Origin: Adiantum capillus-veneris
Lineage: Eukaryota; Streptophyta; Polypodiopsida; Polypodiales; Pteridaceae
DNA length: 64,000 nucleotides
Direction: 5' to 3'
NCBI GenBank assembly: GCA_014529385.2
Contig: CM043966.1
Coordinates: 97,648,087 to 97,712,086 of the forward strand
Shown: positions 42,607-54,940 of the stretch, one piece after another
Numbering within the stretch: position 1 is the first letter of the stretch
Layout: each line of letters begins with the position of its first letter
Notes under the pieces: model-generated
What the model saw: only the letters and a program-made list of their open reading frames with translations
Database searches by the model: none
What the model was told of the DNA's origin: nothing
Position numbers and translations under genes: made by a program

Positions 42607-45600
42607 TTACTTTAATGTAGCATTGTAAGCATTGACAAGATGCATACTATCCTTGAGTTGTATCCCTTGCATCCATCTAGCATCTTCAAAAGGATAATTT
42701 TTGGATTTAATAAGATACTGGCGGATAGTCTTACCATGTCGTAGTACCTTGTCTTCATGCCGAAGGATAGCTTCGGGTTGTAGCACCTCTTCTTGGTCTT
42801 CAACTTCAGGAGGGTCTTCAATAATTGGTTCACTTGGTGGGTCTCCCTTGTAGGGCTTAAGTAGGTTCGCATGAAAAGCATTGTGTATGAGACAGTGGTT
42901 GGGCAACTTAAGTTGGTAAGCCGTCTCATTGATGGGCTTCAAAATTTGGAAAGGACCATAGTATCTTTTTGCTAGCTTCGCATAATACTTTTGATGGCCC
43001 GTAGGATTTTTGCCCGTGGTTTGCTTTAATCGAGTCTTAGGAAACTTAAGCAAGACCCAATCATTTTCTTTGAATGTTAAGGCCCTTCTGTGCTTGGCAG
43101 CAGCAGCTTTTTGCCATTGTTGAGAGATGGATATAGCCTCCTTAATCTTTTGAAAAGATTCTTGTAGGTCACGGCTATACTCATCTGCAGCAGCGAAGAT
43201 CTTCCCATGTACTTTGAATAGCAAGGGACTTTTAGGTCTTCCCTCAATAATCTCTAAAGGTGCTTTTCCCATAGAAGTATGTACGATATCATTGTAGGCA
43301 TACTCTACAAGAGGTAAGTACTTTTCCCATTGTGAGTGTTGATCTACTTCGGTAACATAAGTCTTGAGTAGATCAAGTATCGTAAGATTGGCTATCTCAC
43401 TTTGGCCATCCGTTTGTTGTGGGTGATAGGCCGAAGAGAAATTCAATCTTGTTCCTAGATTTTCAAAGAGACCTTTCTAGAAATTACTGGTCATTCTAGG
43501 ATCTCTATCTGACACGATGGATGTTGGTAATCCATGGTGTTTGAAAATCTGAGATATGAAAAGAGTTGCCATTTGGTGTGCCTTAATAGTCTTTTTGACA
43601 GGAATAAAGTGTGCTTGTTTGCTAAACCTATCGACTATTGTCCATATTCATGTATTCCCATGGATAGACTTGGATAATCCAAAGATGAAATCCATGGACA
43701 TACTCTCCCATGGTGAATTTGGGATAGGCAATGGCTGGAGTAATCCAGGTTGCTTCCCTCTATCATATTTGATCTTTTGGCATACTACGCATTTTGAAAC
43801 ATACTCTTGTATGTCCACTTTCATGGTAGGCCAGTAGAACTACGTTTCTACTCCTCAAAGAGTAGGTACCTCTCTGCCCCGCATATGGAGGAGCATGGGA
43901 TTTATACATAAATTTCTCACGAAGGGAATGGGTAACACATAGCCTATTGCCGTGGAGAAGATAACCATCCTGCAAGGTGAATGGTTCCTCTTTCTTCCCC
44001 AAAGCAAGGGCTGACATTATGTCTCTAAAATCAGGGTCAGTAGCATACTCGTCTATCATAGAAGATAGGTCATTGTGAGTAGCTATAGACACTACATTAA
44101 CTTTTGGTCGTCATGAAAGTGCATGAGCCACTTGATTGTGCTTACTAGCAATGTGAGCAATATGAAAATTAAATTGCGAAAGAAAATTTTTCCACCTCAT
44201 TTGTTTGTCGGACAGCTTGGTTTGTGTCATAAAATACGTGAGACTTTCGTGGTCGATTCGTAGAATAAATGGAGTCCCCAATAAGTAGTGCTTCCATGTG
44301 TCTAAGACATGTAGAACAGCTAAAAGCTCTTTCTCATAAATGCCCAAGACTCGTTCGTCAGTATTGAGTCATTGGCTCTCATATGCTATGGCATGCCCTT
44401 CTTGAAGCAAAACTGCTCCAAGGCAATCACCACAAGCATCACATTGGACCTCAAATGGTTTTGAGAGATTCGGAAGCATGAGGACTGGTTGGGAGGTAAG
44501 CTTCTCCTTGAGCTTATCAAAAGCATTTTTCTCTTTAGCAGTCCATACATACTTAATGTTCTTCTTGGTTAAGTCATGTGGTGGTCCTGCTATTTGAGAA
44601 AATTTTGTTATGAAGCATCTATAGTATGCGCACATACCAATAAAGCTTCTTAGCTCATGTAGACTCTTTGGGTTAGGCCATGCTTTTATTACCTCTAACT
44701 TTGATGGATCCATACGGATACCATCTTGAGAGATAATATGACCTAGGTATTGAATCTCTTGAAGGAAAATTTTGCTTTTCTTTTGGTTGAGGAAAAGCTT
44801 ATTCTCCCTCAATGCTTGAAAAACCACTTGGAGATGCTGCTTATGTTCTTCTAAGGACTTGGAGTAGATGATGATATCATCAAAGAATACTCCAATGAAT
44901 TTACGATAAGGTCTAAAAGTTTTCTCCATTAGACAATAGAATGTAGCCGGTGCATTAGTCAAGCCAAAAGGCGTGACTAGATATTCATAAAGACCAAACA
45001 TTGTGCAAAATGTGGTCTTTAGGATATCTTCATCCACTATCCTTATTTGATGATAGCCACTCTTAAGGTCAATCCTACTGAAGTAGGTAGAGCCTTGTAG
45101 CTTATCAAACAAATCTTCTACCCAAGGCACGAGAAATTTGTTTTTGATAGTGATATGGTTTAATGCTCGATAGTCCACACACATACGGTATGTACCATCT
45201 TTCTTTTGCACTTAAAGGACTGGAGAACAAAAGGGAGAGGAACTAGGCCTCACCATCCCTTTGTCTACCAATTCCTGTACTTGCCTCATGATCTCCTCTT
45301 GTTGAGCTTGAGAGGCTCGATAAGGAGGCTTGTTAGGCAGTGAGCTTCCTGGAAGGAGATCAATATGATGGTCATCATCCCCTCGTTTTGAAAGTAAGTC
45401 CATAGGGATATCATCGATGAAAACATCTTGAAAACCTTTTAGAAAATTAGACGAGTCTAACTCTTCTTGATTCCTACCATTTACATTTGATGAAAAATTA
45501 GGATTTTTTAGAGATTCTTTGACAAAAATCATATACGCAGAAACTGAGCACTTCATTGATTTATCAAAAGCAGGAGAATTTACAAGTGGAATAGTGCGAC

Positions 45601-45950
45601 CATGTTCACTAGCATCTATATACATATTCTTTCCCCTGTAGGTGAAGTAGATTCTCCTTTCAGGGAACTTCATATTGGCAACCATGCGATCAAACCATGG
45701 CGCCCCTAGGATAGCATCCTCATGGTGGAGAGGAGAGATGAAGAAGTCTTCTTTGTCGACATAGCTTTGGACATGAAGCCTCAACTTCCCAATCAAGGGA
45801 GTAACGGAGGCTTGCTATCCCTTGAAAGCTGCATCAGCCATTACCATATCTCTCCCATCTCGAAAGCTTGAATGCCCAACTTGGTGGCCAACTCCATTGG
45901 TATGAAGTTGTGAGTAGAGCCAGGGTCAACAAGATGAAGGCATCATGCTC
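42607..45950 (-). pseudogene. Protease-RT-RNase H-integrase-chromodomain of E1
   Basis: Reading frames are broken but collinear with E2. Protease (GSTHNF-type site disrupted by a one-base loss near 45930), RT (45211-44369; KKDGTYRMCVDYRALN, GVFFDDIIIYS), RNase H (LGIYEKELLAVLHVLD), integrase H2C2 and core (frameshifted near 43870; AYHPQQTDGQSEIANL), GPF-type segment (KRYYGPFQILKPINETAYQL) and a degenerate chromodomain (QYLIKSKNYPFEDARWMQG). Stops include TGA in place of CGA (LS-stop-RPK). The chromodomain places it among chromoviruses. Confidence 0.8.
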
Positions 45951-47225
45951 TCTTACCTTTCCCCAAGCATAGGAAAGTGATGATCCTTTGTAATGAGCGT
46001 CCTCTTTTGGAGCTTCGATGGTGAAAGCCCCAGGAGTCTCATTGCGAGCATTCTTTTTGGGGCAAGAACGATAGCCATGTCCTTGCTCCCCACACTTGAA
46101 ACACTTACGGTCCTTGCAAAAAGCTTCAAGCTCTTCATGAGAGAGTTTGTTTTTACCTTTGTAAACTCCCTTCTCCTTAGACTGATTGTTTTTGTTGTTC
46201 TTGTTGGAAATGCCTTGGGAAGAAGTTTGAGCATTAGTCTTCCCCTTTGCATCATTTTTGTCTTTGTTTTCCATGGGCTTGACATTCCGTTGAGCCCCTT
46301 GATGGAAATTGATGCGTGAAGCAACCAAGGTGTGATGGATTACTTCTCTAATAGAGCCAGGCCGTTGAGAGTTGATGTATTTGGCCATATCTTCAGGTAA
46401 TCCCGCACAAAATTGTTGCCTTTGCTTGGCAAAGTCTATCTTTTGAAAGACAGTGGCCTTGAGATATAAATCCCAAAACTTGTCTACATACTTGTGGATA
46501 GACTCATGAGAGAGAAGCTTCAAACTGCACCATTTGGTAAGCACTTTGTCCTTTGCATCGCTTGAAAGGAATTGCTTCATGATGAAAACTTGTAGAGTTT
46601 TCCATGTCTTTGGGGTTTCACCGTTGCCACGAAGGCTAGCCCACCATTGATGAGCTAATTTTTGAAAGTGCATAGCTACATGGCGTATCTTGGAGGACTC
46701 CGTAAAGCCCTCGTCTCCAAAAGCCGCACCAAATTGCTGGATGAAGGCCAACACTTTGTCGGTAGCACCAAAGGTGCCATCATAAGTGAGAAAAGAGATA
46801 CTCTTTCCTCCCTCCTTGAACTTCTTTAAATTTTGGTACCTTCTCCATGCAGGGAATGATTTGCGATGTCCCCCCTCTTGTATTCTCTAGGAGAATAACC
46901 ATAGCTTTCATCGAAAGAGGAGGAAGGTGAAGAAGAAGGAGAAGAGGGTGACCTCTTCCTAGAAATTTTCTTCCTTTGTTTCCTCTCTTCTCTTTCAGAA
47001 TGACGAGGAGAAGGACTATGTGTTGATATTTTCCTCTTGGGAGGAGTGGGCGATCGTCTAGACCGCTATCTTCGTGGAGCCACATCTTCGGAGGAACTTA
47101 AATTTTCATTACTTTCTTGCTCTTTGGATTCCTCTTCTTGTATGGGAGAGAGTCTTCTTTTGGGGGTCTCTTCATGAGTCTTCCTAAGCTCTCTCTCCTC
47201 ATGGAGAGGAAGGGAAATTCCATAA
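45834..47225 (-). pseudogene. Gag of E1, N-terminus cut by element F
   Basis: Contains the retrotransposon gag fold (KIRHVAMHFQKLAHQWWASL, FVDKFWDLYLKA-like region, QFCAGLPEDMAKYINSQ) and one zinc knuckle CFKCGEQGHGYRSC. The upstream part (47225-46780) is Ser/Arg-rich (SPSSPSSSSS) with frame breaks. It is cut at 47225/47226 by the F LTR; the five bases before it are CATAA. Confidence 0.75.
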
Positions 47226-47603
47226 TGTTGACCCTGCACCAGATCAGTACTTATACTTACGTTTAATCAATCAACTCTTAGTAAGTCAGAGTCTTGATAA
47301 GTCGGATTTTGGTCAATCGGATGTAACAGTTATAACTGTCAGAAGTTTCTATTTAAAGGTCATGCTGGTTCATGCGAGAATGTAATTTTGGCTGAAATGG
47401 AAGTTATCTTTGGACCAAGATGAATCAAACTGTGTAGTCTCTTACTCTACGATTCATGTTTGTTCTTCAGTCTGCTGTGTCAGAATTTGGTGAATAGTGA
47501 AATGCTGATGAGTTGAATATGTTTGTCTTTATCGAACTCTGTCTTTAGTGTGTGTGACATGTTGTCAACACCTAAGTTCTGTGTGTGTTGAAGAACCCCA
47601 ACA
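47226..47603 (+). repeat. Putative 5' LTR of F (378 bp)
   Basis: Starts TGTTGACCC and ends CCCCAACA, giving the inverted ends TGTTG/CAACA. Three bases later lies TGGCGATCCTACTGTTGT (47607-47624), a plausible primer site. It is supported by structure only, since no partner LTR was found. Confidence 0.55.
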
Positions 47604-47644
47604 CTTTGGCGATCCTACTGTTGTGAATCTGTGGAGAATCATGT

Positions 47645-49129
47645 ATGTCACAACAAGAGAGGAGAGTAGGCAGAGTTTATTATACGAGGGCACGGGCGCG
47701 AGCAGGAAACCTTGATATTGATCCTTTTCATTATAATGTTGCCTCTGATGGAGAGGAGGAGTTCGGTGACAATGAACAGGAGTTATTGAACCAAGGGGCT
47801 GAGGGTTCTGTGAGATCATATGGGAGGCATGTGAGGCAATTTATTGGAGCACTTGCCTTGACAGGAAGACCTAGAGGGACAAGAAGAAGGCTTCAATTTG
47901 ACCCACTACAGGGGGATACCAGGCAAAGACCTAGGAGACCACCCAGAAATCCTCCCATGGCCCATCCAAACACTATGGTGAAAGCAGCCAAATTTAGAGG
48001 AAATTTGAAAGAAGATGTAGACTGTCATGCTGCCCAGTTTGAAACAAAGTGGCAGGCTAGTGGTTATCAGGCCTTGCATAATGACCAAACAAAGATGAAG
48101 CAATTTGCAGCTGCATTAGAAGGCAAAGCCATGAGTTGGTTTAGCCAATATGGTATAGCCCATTTTGCTACCTATAATTCTTTGAAAGCAGCCTTTTTAC
48201 ACAGATTCAAAAAGGAGAAGACTCCTACAGACATTTTGAAGAAACTTGGGGTGATGAGACAAAAGGATATGGTGGTTGAAGATTTTGCTCAAAAGTTCAG
48301 AGTTTTGGTTGAAAGACTTCAGGGCAATGAGAGGCCCACTGATGAGATGTTGGTAGGATATTTTTTGACAGGTTTGAGGAAAGATTTAAAGAATGCTATG
48401 GCAAGTGTGGATATAGGTCCAAGTTTTGCTGCACTGGTTGATGCAGCAGTCAGAGTGGAAAAAAGACTTGGCAGACCCAAAATGAAGAGCAGGTCCAAAG
48501 AAGATGATGATTCTGATGATCAGTCAGACTCCACTGATGCTCATGAAACTGATGAAGATGCTGATTCAGATGATGATACTGAGTCAAGTGATGTTGAAGA
48601 AAAGTCAAAGAAGAAGAATAAAAGCACAAAGAAGAAGTTCAAAAAGGATAAAGCAACTCAGGAAGGGGAATTGGTGAGTAAATTAAAGAGCATTGGTTAT
48701 TCAGTGTTGGCACCCAAAGCTAAGTTGTATTGTGAAATATGTGACAAAGAAGTACATAGCACCTCTAGGTGTTGGTTTAATCCCAGGAATAGGGAACAGC
48801 CAAATGTAGGAAGAGGTAGAGGTGAAGCTGCAGCAAATCAGGTAGCTCCATTTAAAGAAAGACAACCATTTAATAGACCACCAAGACCTCCTTGGAGAGA
48901 GCAAAACAACAATCAGAGAAGAGGAGACAGAGTGATTCCTTGTGTCTATTGTGGATCACCAGACCATTGGGTTGGTCTCAATTGTGAATTATGGGTTAGA
49001 CACAGGGGAGAAAGAGGGATGCACATTGTGAGGCCTGGTCAGGCAGACCAACAGGGAGTGCAGCAGCAACCACAGCATAATCAACAAGCTCAGGCTAATG
49101 TTATTTTTGTGGAAATTCAGGAGCAGTAG
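47645..49129 (+). CDS. Gag of F (494 aa)
   Basis: The gag domain is at about residues 110-280 (FRGNLKEDVDCHAAQFETKW, MSWFSQYGIAHFATYNSLKA, VGYFLTGLRKDLKNAM). A very acidic DDDSDDQSD-type stretch and a Lys-rich stretch follow, then two knuckles CEICDKEVHSTSRC and CVYCGSPDHWVGLNC. It begins only about 20 bp after the primer site. It ends at TAG 49127-49129, and the frame continues open into the protease region. Confidence 0.85.
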   Translation: MSQQERRVGRVYYTRARARAGNLDIDPFHYNVASDGEEEFGDNEQELLNQGAEGSVRSYGRHVRQFIGALALTGRPRGTRRRLQFDPLQGDTRQRPRRPPRNPPMAHPNTMVKAAKFRGNLKEDVDCHAAQFETKWQASGYQALHNDQTKMKQFAAALEGKAMSWFSQYGIAHFATYNSLKAAFLHRFKKEKTPTDILKKLGVMRQKDMVVEDFAQKFRVLVERLQGNERPTDEMLVGYFLTGLRKDLKNAMASVDIGPSFAALVDAAVRVEKRLGRPKMKSRSKEDDDSDDQSDSTDAHETDEDADSDDDTESSDVEEKSKKKNKSTKKKFKKDKATQEGELVSKLKSIGYSVLAPKAKLYCEICDKEVHSTSRCWFNPRNREQPNVGRGRGEAAANQVAPFKERQPFNRPPRPPWREQNNNQRRGDRVIPCVYCGSPDHWVGLNCELWVRHRGERGMHIVRPGQADQQGVQQQPQHNQQAQANVIFVEIQEQ

Positions 49130-52100
49130 GAACTAGAGCCAGTCATAGTACATCAGACTGAGCATAAGGAGCATGAACAAGGATGGTATTGTGATTGTTA
49201 CCAATGTGGTCAGGTGGAAGAAGTTGAAGCATTGGCAGTTACAAGAGCAAAAGCTAAGGGACCAATTAATTGGAGAGAGCAAAAAGATGTGAGGGATAAG
49301 GTTCATGAAAAAGTGCAGAAGGAGCAGGTTCAGTATGCAAAGGAGAAGAATGAAGAGTTGGAGGTATCCAAGAAGCAGCAAAATCTTGACAGGCCAAGTT
49401 TGATGCCAACAAAAGAAGACAAAGATTGGTTTGAGGCACTTGTGAACTCTCCCTTGCAATTGTCATTGGATCAATTATTATGTCTAGTTCCAGCCTTTAA
49501 GGAGAAATTGTTGAAGAAGCTTCAGGGTCAGCAAGACCAAGTGTTGGCAAACCAGTATCCTGAAGTAATGTTGCAAAAGCAGATTGATCCAGCAAACGTG
49601 GATTTTGTAGTACCTATTGTGGCAATAATGTTTCAAGGCATGCTATTTGAAGAGGTGTTGTTGGATGGAGGATCAGGGGTGAATATACTTTCTGAGGAGG
49701 TTTATAGAAGACTGGGGTTAAGAGGAACATTAGCTCTAGCACCATTTCAAGTGAAGATGGCAGACCAGAGGAGAGTCCAGCCTTTAGGCATTCTCAAGCA
49801 ACAAGCAATTGAAATTGCAGGTATGGTTTTCTTTGTGAACTTTGTGGTACTTAGAATGAAGGATTCAGATTCTTCCTACAAGATGCTGTTGGGAAGACCC
49901 TGGTTTAGACAAGCTAGGGTTAAGCAGGATTGGGGAGAAAATGTTGTCATGATGAGAAAAGGGACGCAGTCAATAACCATATCAATGCAGGGAAGAAAAA
50001 AAATCCCTCCAAAGACTAAACCATTATGTGCTCATACCAAAAACTTGGCAGATGTAGTGGAAGATGATGAAGAGGAGGAATTTTTGAGAGCTAATCCCAC
50101 TATTGTGCCTGTCTTTGAGGTTGATGTAGAAGGGATAATACAGAAGGATAAAGATCAGGGTGAGGATGAAGTAGAAATAGTTCCAAGCCAGGAGATTGCT
50201 GGATCTGAAGTGTTGCAGGTGATGGATCAGAATTTAGAGGTGCCTCACAAAGAGCAGATTGATAAAGAGGAGAAGGAAGCAAGAGTAATGGCAGAAAAGA
50301 TCTATGATAAAAGGTTTGGTACCTCTACCAGGGTAAAAGAGGATGAAGTCAAAGAGTTTAATTTGGGAACTGAAGAAGATCCCAGGATGGTCAGAATCAG
50401 CATCCATGCTGAAGGTGAATTTTTGAAAGGTTTGATTCAGTTGTTGTAGGAGTATAAAGATGTATTTGCTTGGGATTATTCACAGGTAAAGGGCATTGAT
50501 CCTGAATTACATCAACATCACATTAATCTCAGAGAGGATGCTAAACCAATCATACAACAGAGATACAGAATGAACCCCAATTTTGCAAAGCAGGTAAAGC
50601 AGGAAATAGATAAGTTATTGGCAGTAGGATTCATCAAGCTAGTTAATGAAGTGTCATGGTTGTCACCAATTATTGTTGTGCCAAAGAAGAATGGGAAGTT
50701 GAGGGTGTGTGTGGATTACAGGAAGTTAAATGTTGCAACTATTACTGATCCATTCCCTATGCCATTTTGTGATGTTGTGTTGGATGTAGTAGCTGGACAT
50801 GAGATGTATAGCTTTCTTGATGGTTTTTCAGGTTACAATCAGATCAAGGTAGCTCTAGAAGACCAACACAAGACAGCCTTCATCATTGAGTGGGGAGCAT
50901 TTGTGTATACAGTGATGAGTTTTGGTTTGAAGAATGGTCCACCTTCCTTCAACTTTGTGGCTCATAAGACATTTGAACCTTATCTTCAGGATTTTAGGAG
51001 GGTTTTTGTAGATGACTTTTCAGTATTTGGAAAGAAGGACCAGCATTTGGTTCACTTGAAGTTATGTTTGGAAAGATACAGACTGTTTCACATGGCCTTG
51101 AATCCATATAAAAGTGTACTTGTAGTTAGGAGTGGTATTTTATTGGGACATGTAGTATCTGCTGATGGGATGGCCATTGATGCCAAAAAGATTGAGGCAA
51201 TTCAGGCAGCCAAATCACCCCAGAATGTGAAGGAGCTTAGCAGGTTTGTGGGCCAGGTGAAGTAGCACTCAAAGTATATTAGATATTTGGCTAATATATG
51301 TGCACCTTTGACTCATCTTACAAAGAAAAATGTTGCCTTCAAATGGGATGAACCACAGGAGATAGCCTTTCAGATGTTAAAGAAAATGCTATCAGTAGCA
51401 CCAATATTGTAGCCTCCTGATTGGACATTGCCTTTTCATGTTTTTGTTGATGCATCGAATATTGCAATTGGAGTTGTGTTGATGCAGGAAAAGGTTAGAG
51501 GATGGTATAGACCATTGTATTATGCAAGTAGGATGTTGACCCCAGCAGAAAAGAATTATACTATGATTGAGAGAGAGGCTTTGGGCATGGCATATTCATT
51601 GAATAAGTTCAGGCATTACTTACTCAGTAAATAGGGTTATGTTTCATGTTGATCACCAAGCTTTGTTGTACTTGGTTAAGAAGCCCATGCTTACAGGGAG
51701 ATTAGCAAGGTGGATGTTGCTTTTGTAGGAATTTGAGTTTGTGATTATTCATACTCCTGGGAAAGAGCATGATGTGGCAGATTATTTGAGCAAACTGGAA
51801 ATAGCGGAATCTCCAACAGGTGTGGATGATCAGTTACCTGATGTAGATTTATTTTCAGTTCAACAGGATGTTCCAGATTCTTGGGATGATCAGATGTTGG
51901 TGTACCTAACTGATGGGGTTATTCCAAGAGGGTTTTCACCTTATCAAAGGAAGAAATTTGCATTGAAAAGCATACCATTTTTGGTGACTGTAGGAGCATT
52001 ATACAAGAAGGGTATTGATGAAGTAATAAGAAGGTGTGTTCCAGAATTTGAACAGTCAGTAGTTCTACAGGAAGCCCGCTATGGACAAGCTATTGGACAT

Positions 52101-53201
52101 TTTTCAGGAGACATTACAGGTAAGAAAATTTTGCAGGCAGGTTTGTGGTGGCCTACTTTGTTAAAAGATGCACATGAGTATGTCAAAAGATGTGTGGTGT
52201 GTCAGAAGCTTGGTCCGCCAGACAATAGGGACAGGATGTCAGATCATCCTATTCTACCCCTAGAACCTTTTCAAAAATGGGGTATGGACTTTGTAGGACT
52301 AGTGAAGCCCACAAGCTCTAGGGGAACAGGTACATTTTGGTTGCTACAGATTATTGTACTAAGTGGGTGGAAGCTGTGGCACTGAAGGATAACAAAGCAG
52401 CCAGTGTTGCAAAGTTTTTGTATCATAACATTATGACAAGATTTGGGTGTCCAGTTGAGTTGGTGAGTGATAGAGGGACACATGTTTTGAATGAGGTCAT
52501 ACAGGAGCTGACTAAAACTCATATGATATTACAAGAAGTCTACCCCATATCATCCCCAGGCCAATGGACAGGCAGAAAGTAGCAACAAAATTCTGGTTAA
52601 AATTCTGAAAAAGATTGTTCAGGATGATCATAAGGATTGGGACCTGAAGTTGGATTCAGCTCTATGGTCATTCAAAACTGCTTTCAAAGTCACCACAGGG
52701 ATGACACCTTTCAGGTTGGTCTATGGGTTGGAGGTTGTAGTACGTATGGAATTTGTGGTACCTAGCTTGAGAGTATCTGCTGAGAAAATGTCTCCTGCAG
52801 TGTCAATAAAGCACAGATGTAAGTATTTGATGCAGCTAGAAGAGGATAGACTGGTGAGTTCTTACATCACTGAGATCATCCAGAGGAGAAGACAAGCCTG
52901 GGTAGCTATGAATGTCAAGTTCAAATTGTTCAAAGTGGGAGATTGGGTGATGCTGTATAATTCTAGGCTTGGTCCATTTCCAGGGAAATTGACTTTGAGG
53001 TACAAGGGTCCTTACCAGATTGTTGAAGATTTAGGCCAAGGCACATTTATAGTTGTTGATGTATTTGGAACCAAAGTGGACAAACCAGTTAATGGATTCA
53101 GGTTAAAGAAATTTCAAGGTAAACCACCTCACCTTGACTGGTGGACACCAAAAGTGGTAGGTGCTACTTTGTGTGAGGCAGTTGAATTACCAGGTTTTTA
53201 G
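49130..53201 (+). pseudogene. Protease-RT-RNase H-integrase of F
   Basis: Protease LLDGGSGVNIL with distal MLLGRPWFRQ (about 49650-49910), then a long acidic linker, EYKDVFAWDYSQVKGIDP, RT with FVDDFSVFG where YVDD is usual, RNase H (HVFVDASNIAIGVVLMQ), integrase zinc region (GHFSGDITGKK ... CVVCQ), core (KWGMDFVG, VSDRGTHVLNE) and GPY-type end (LRYKGPYQIVEDLGQGTF). TAG stops at 50447, 51263, 51410 and 51727, a frameshift near 51634 and two more near 52330 and 52550 disable it. Confidence 0.8.
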
Positions 53202-53480
53202 AGTCAAAAAGCAGTGCTATCAAGTGAGCATGGTATTAGAAGCAATGTTGATAAGGGTTTCAGCAGAGAAAAGGTGATGAAGGAAGGCAGGAGGAGTGCT
53301 TGGAAAGGTTCTGATGGGTGGAAATTGACTTCAGATAAAGATGATCCAGTATGCAGTCTTCTAGTTTGGTGCATCGGATATTGGTTGATTGGACTTTGGA
53401 GTATCGGAATTAACTGGATCGGAATTTTTAAATGTGAAAGTAAAGGGTTTAACATTCAACAACTTTTAACTTGAGTTGGA
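53202..53480. other. 3' region of F or junction with E1, unresolved
   Basis: Contains the purine-rich GATGAAGGAAGGCAGGAGGA near 53277, a possible polypurine tract. No match to the 5' LTR was seen. Confidence 0.35.
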
Positions 53481-54160
53481 GCTGAAAGTGAATAACATAT
53501 TGAGCATTTCCTTGAGCATTTCTTCGTGTATAGATGTAGAGTGAGAAGGGAAGTACTTGGATGGAGAGAGCAACACAAACGCATTACTTCATTAACATGG
53601 CATGAACAATACTTGTAAAAGAGAGTGAGAGTTTAGAGAAATTGACACCAATAGAGGACTGGATTAGTTGGATCCGGTCCCCCCTCCAATAGGCATTTGT
53701 ATTATAGATTCTTCCATGACGAAAAACTTGTTTACAATACAACTTATTGTGTTTCCTTGAACTCTTCTTCATGAGGTGAATATGGTAAGCTTCACTCACC
53801 AAGCATTAGCATGGTAACAACAATAAACATGATTAGCATGAACTTGAAGAATACCCAGCCTCAATCCCAAGACCTCAAACACCATGAAAGGTGAGGAGAG
53901 CTGGCAGGAAGTGAGGAAGAAGAGATAAGTAGAAGTAGCTCTACGAAGAAGCAATAACCCCTTGCACATAATCACTCATAGCTCTTGTAGCATAGCTTAG
54001 CATAGTGATAATGGAGATTAGAGAGATTGATAAGCAAGCATAAGCATTCTCTTGTGTAGATTTGCATCCATAGCCAAGAGCTTGTGGTAGTAGGCACTCA
54101 ACTTCTCAAGCTTGGAGAAGGAGATGGAGTTCTTGCTTCACAAGAGTGTGTGAAGAGAAG

Positions 54161-54218
<58 letters not shown>

Positions 54219-54940
54219 AGCTCCTGGTATGCTCAAATGAGAGAGAGAGAGAGAGAGAGAGAGGTAGCTTGGTCGACCCCCTTCCCTAGGATTTCCTTGA
54301 AGCTCATTGGGCCATGTAGCCCTCTAGCCAATGAGAGCTTGGCTCCCTTTGGGGCAAGGTGTGTAGCCTCTTGACAAATGTTCTTATTTCCCTTTTGTGA
54401 GGTTAAGCTAGCACCCCCCTTGCTTAAGCACAGCCCTTGCCTGCTTGAGCAGTGTGCCTCTACACTTGACATGTGGCCCCTTTCCTCTCATGAGAGCACG
54501 GGCCCTTGGTGAGGTTCATACATGCTACTCATATCCCTCCTTTGTAGGGATTGCCCCCTTCTTTGTAGCAAGATATTTGATCTTGGTAAGTATGTAGGCC
54601 CCCTACTTAAGCACATCCCTTGCTTAAGCAAGTTTCCCCCTTGCATGCTTGGACCTTAATTGCCTAAAGTTTAAAAGTTAAAGACTATGTCCTAAGGCTT
54701 TTAACACTTACCTTTGGAGGCTTTAATGAAGCCAACCCTAAGGTCTTTTGCTCCATTGGTTAGCCTTGCTCTTTGATAGACCCTTTCTCATTTGGGCCCC
54801 TTTACCATTGGCCCTGTGTTGAAATAGATCTATAAGCACGTCTGTATCTTAGCCCTTGTTCCCGTTTATTCTCCCACATAAAGTGATCAATTTAATAAAA
54901 GAAAATAATTTGAGATACTTAGATATTAGATTTTATGACA
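53481..54940 (-). repeat. 5' LTR and leader of E1
   Basis: The LTR starts at 54940 (minus strand TGTCATAAAATC). 54578-54940 matches the truncated 3' LTR; the rest has no partner. Two GA runs lie inside (54164-54216 and 54239-54263). The inner LTR end and primer site were not resolved; TGGTGTCAATTTC near 53655 is a weak candidate. No gene is seen. Confidence 0.65.
54164..54263. repeat. Two (GA)n runs in the E1 LTR
   Basis: Runs of about 53 and 25 bp separated by 22 bp of unique sequence. Confidence 0.95.

Larger units (their letters stand above)
47226..53480 (+). mobile_element. Element F: Athila/Tat-like Ty3/gypsy element
   Basis: 5' LTR 47226-47603, primer site 47607-47624, gag, protease, RT, RNase H, integrase. 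The RT and integrase resemble the non-chromovirus plant gypsy group (KNGKLRVCVDYRKLN, DGGSGVNILSEEVY). There is no chromodomain. I could not find a second copy of the 5' LTR between the pol stop (53201) and E1 sequence, so the right limit is approximate and the 3' LTR may be lost. Confidence 0.75.
41886..54940 (-). mobile_element. Element E1: decayed chromovirus (Ty3/gypsy), interrupted by element F
   Basis: On the minus strand: 5' LTR starting TGTCATAAAAT at 54940, then (after the F insertion) gag, protease, RT, RNase H, integrase and a chromodomain-like end, a polypurine tract and a 3' LTR from 42248 that is cut at 41886 by region T. The first 363 bp of the two LTRs match. Many frameshifts and stops mark it as old. 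Confidence 0.75.

Noticed and set aside
53202-53480. 3' LTR of element F
   Set aside because: No convincing alignment to 47226-47603 was found by eye.
53640-53670. TGGTGTCAATTTC as the E1 primer site
   Set aside because: Only the first bases resemble the initiator-Met site and the LTR end next to it lacks a clear CA end.
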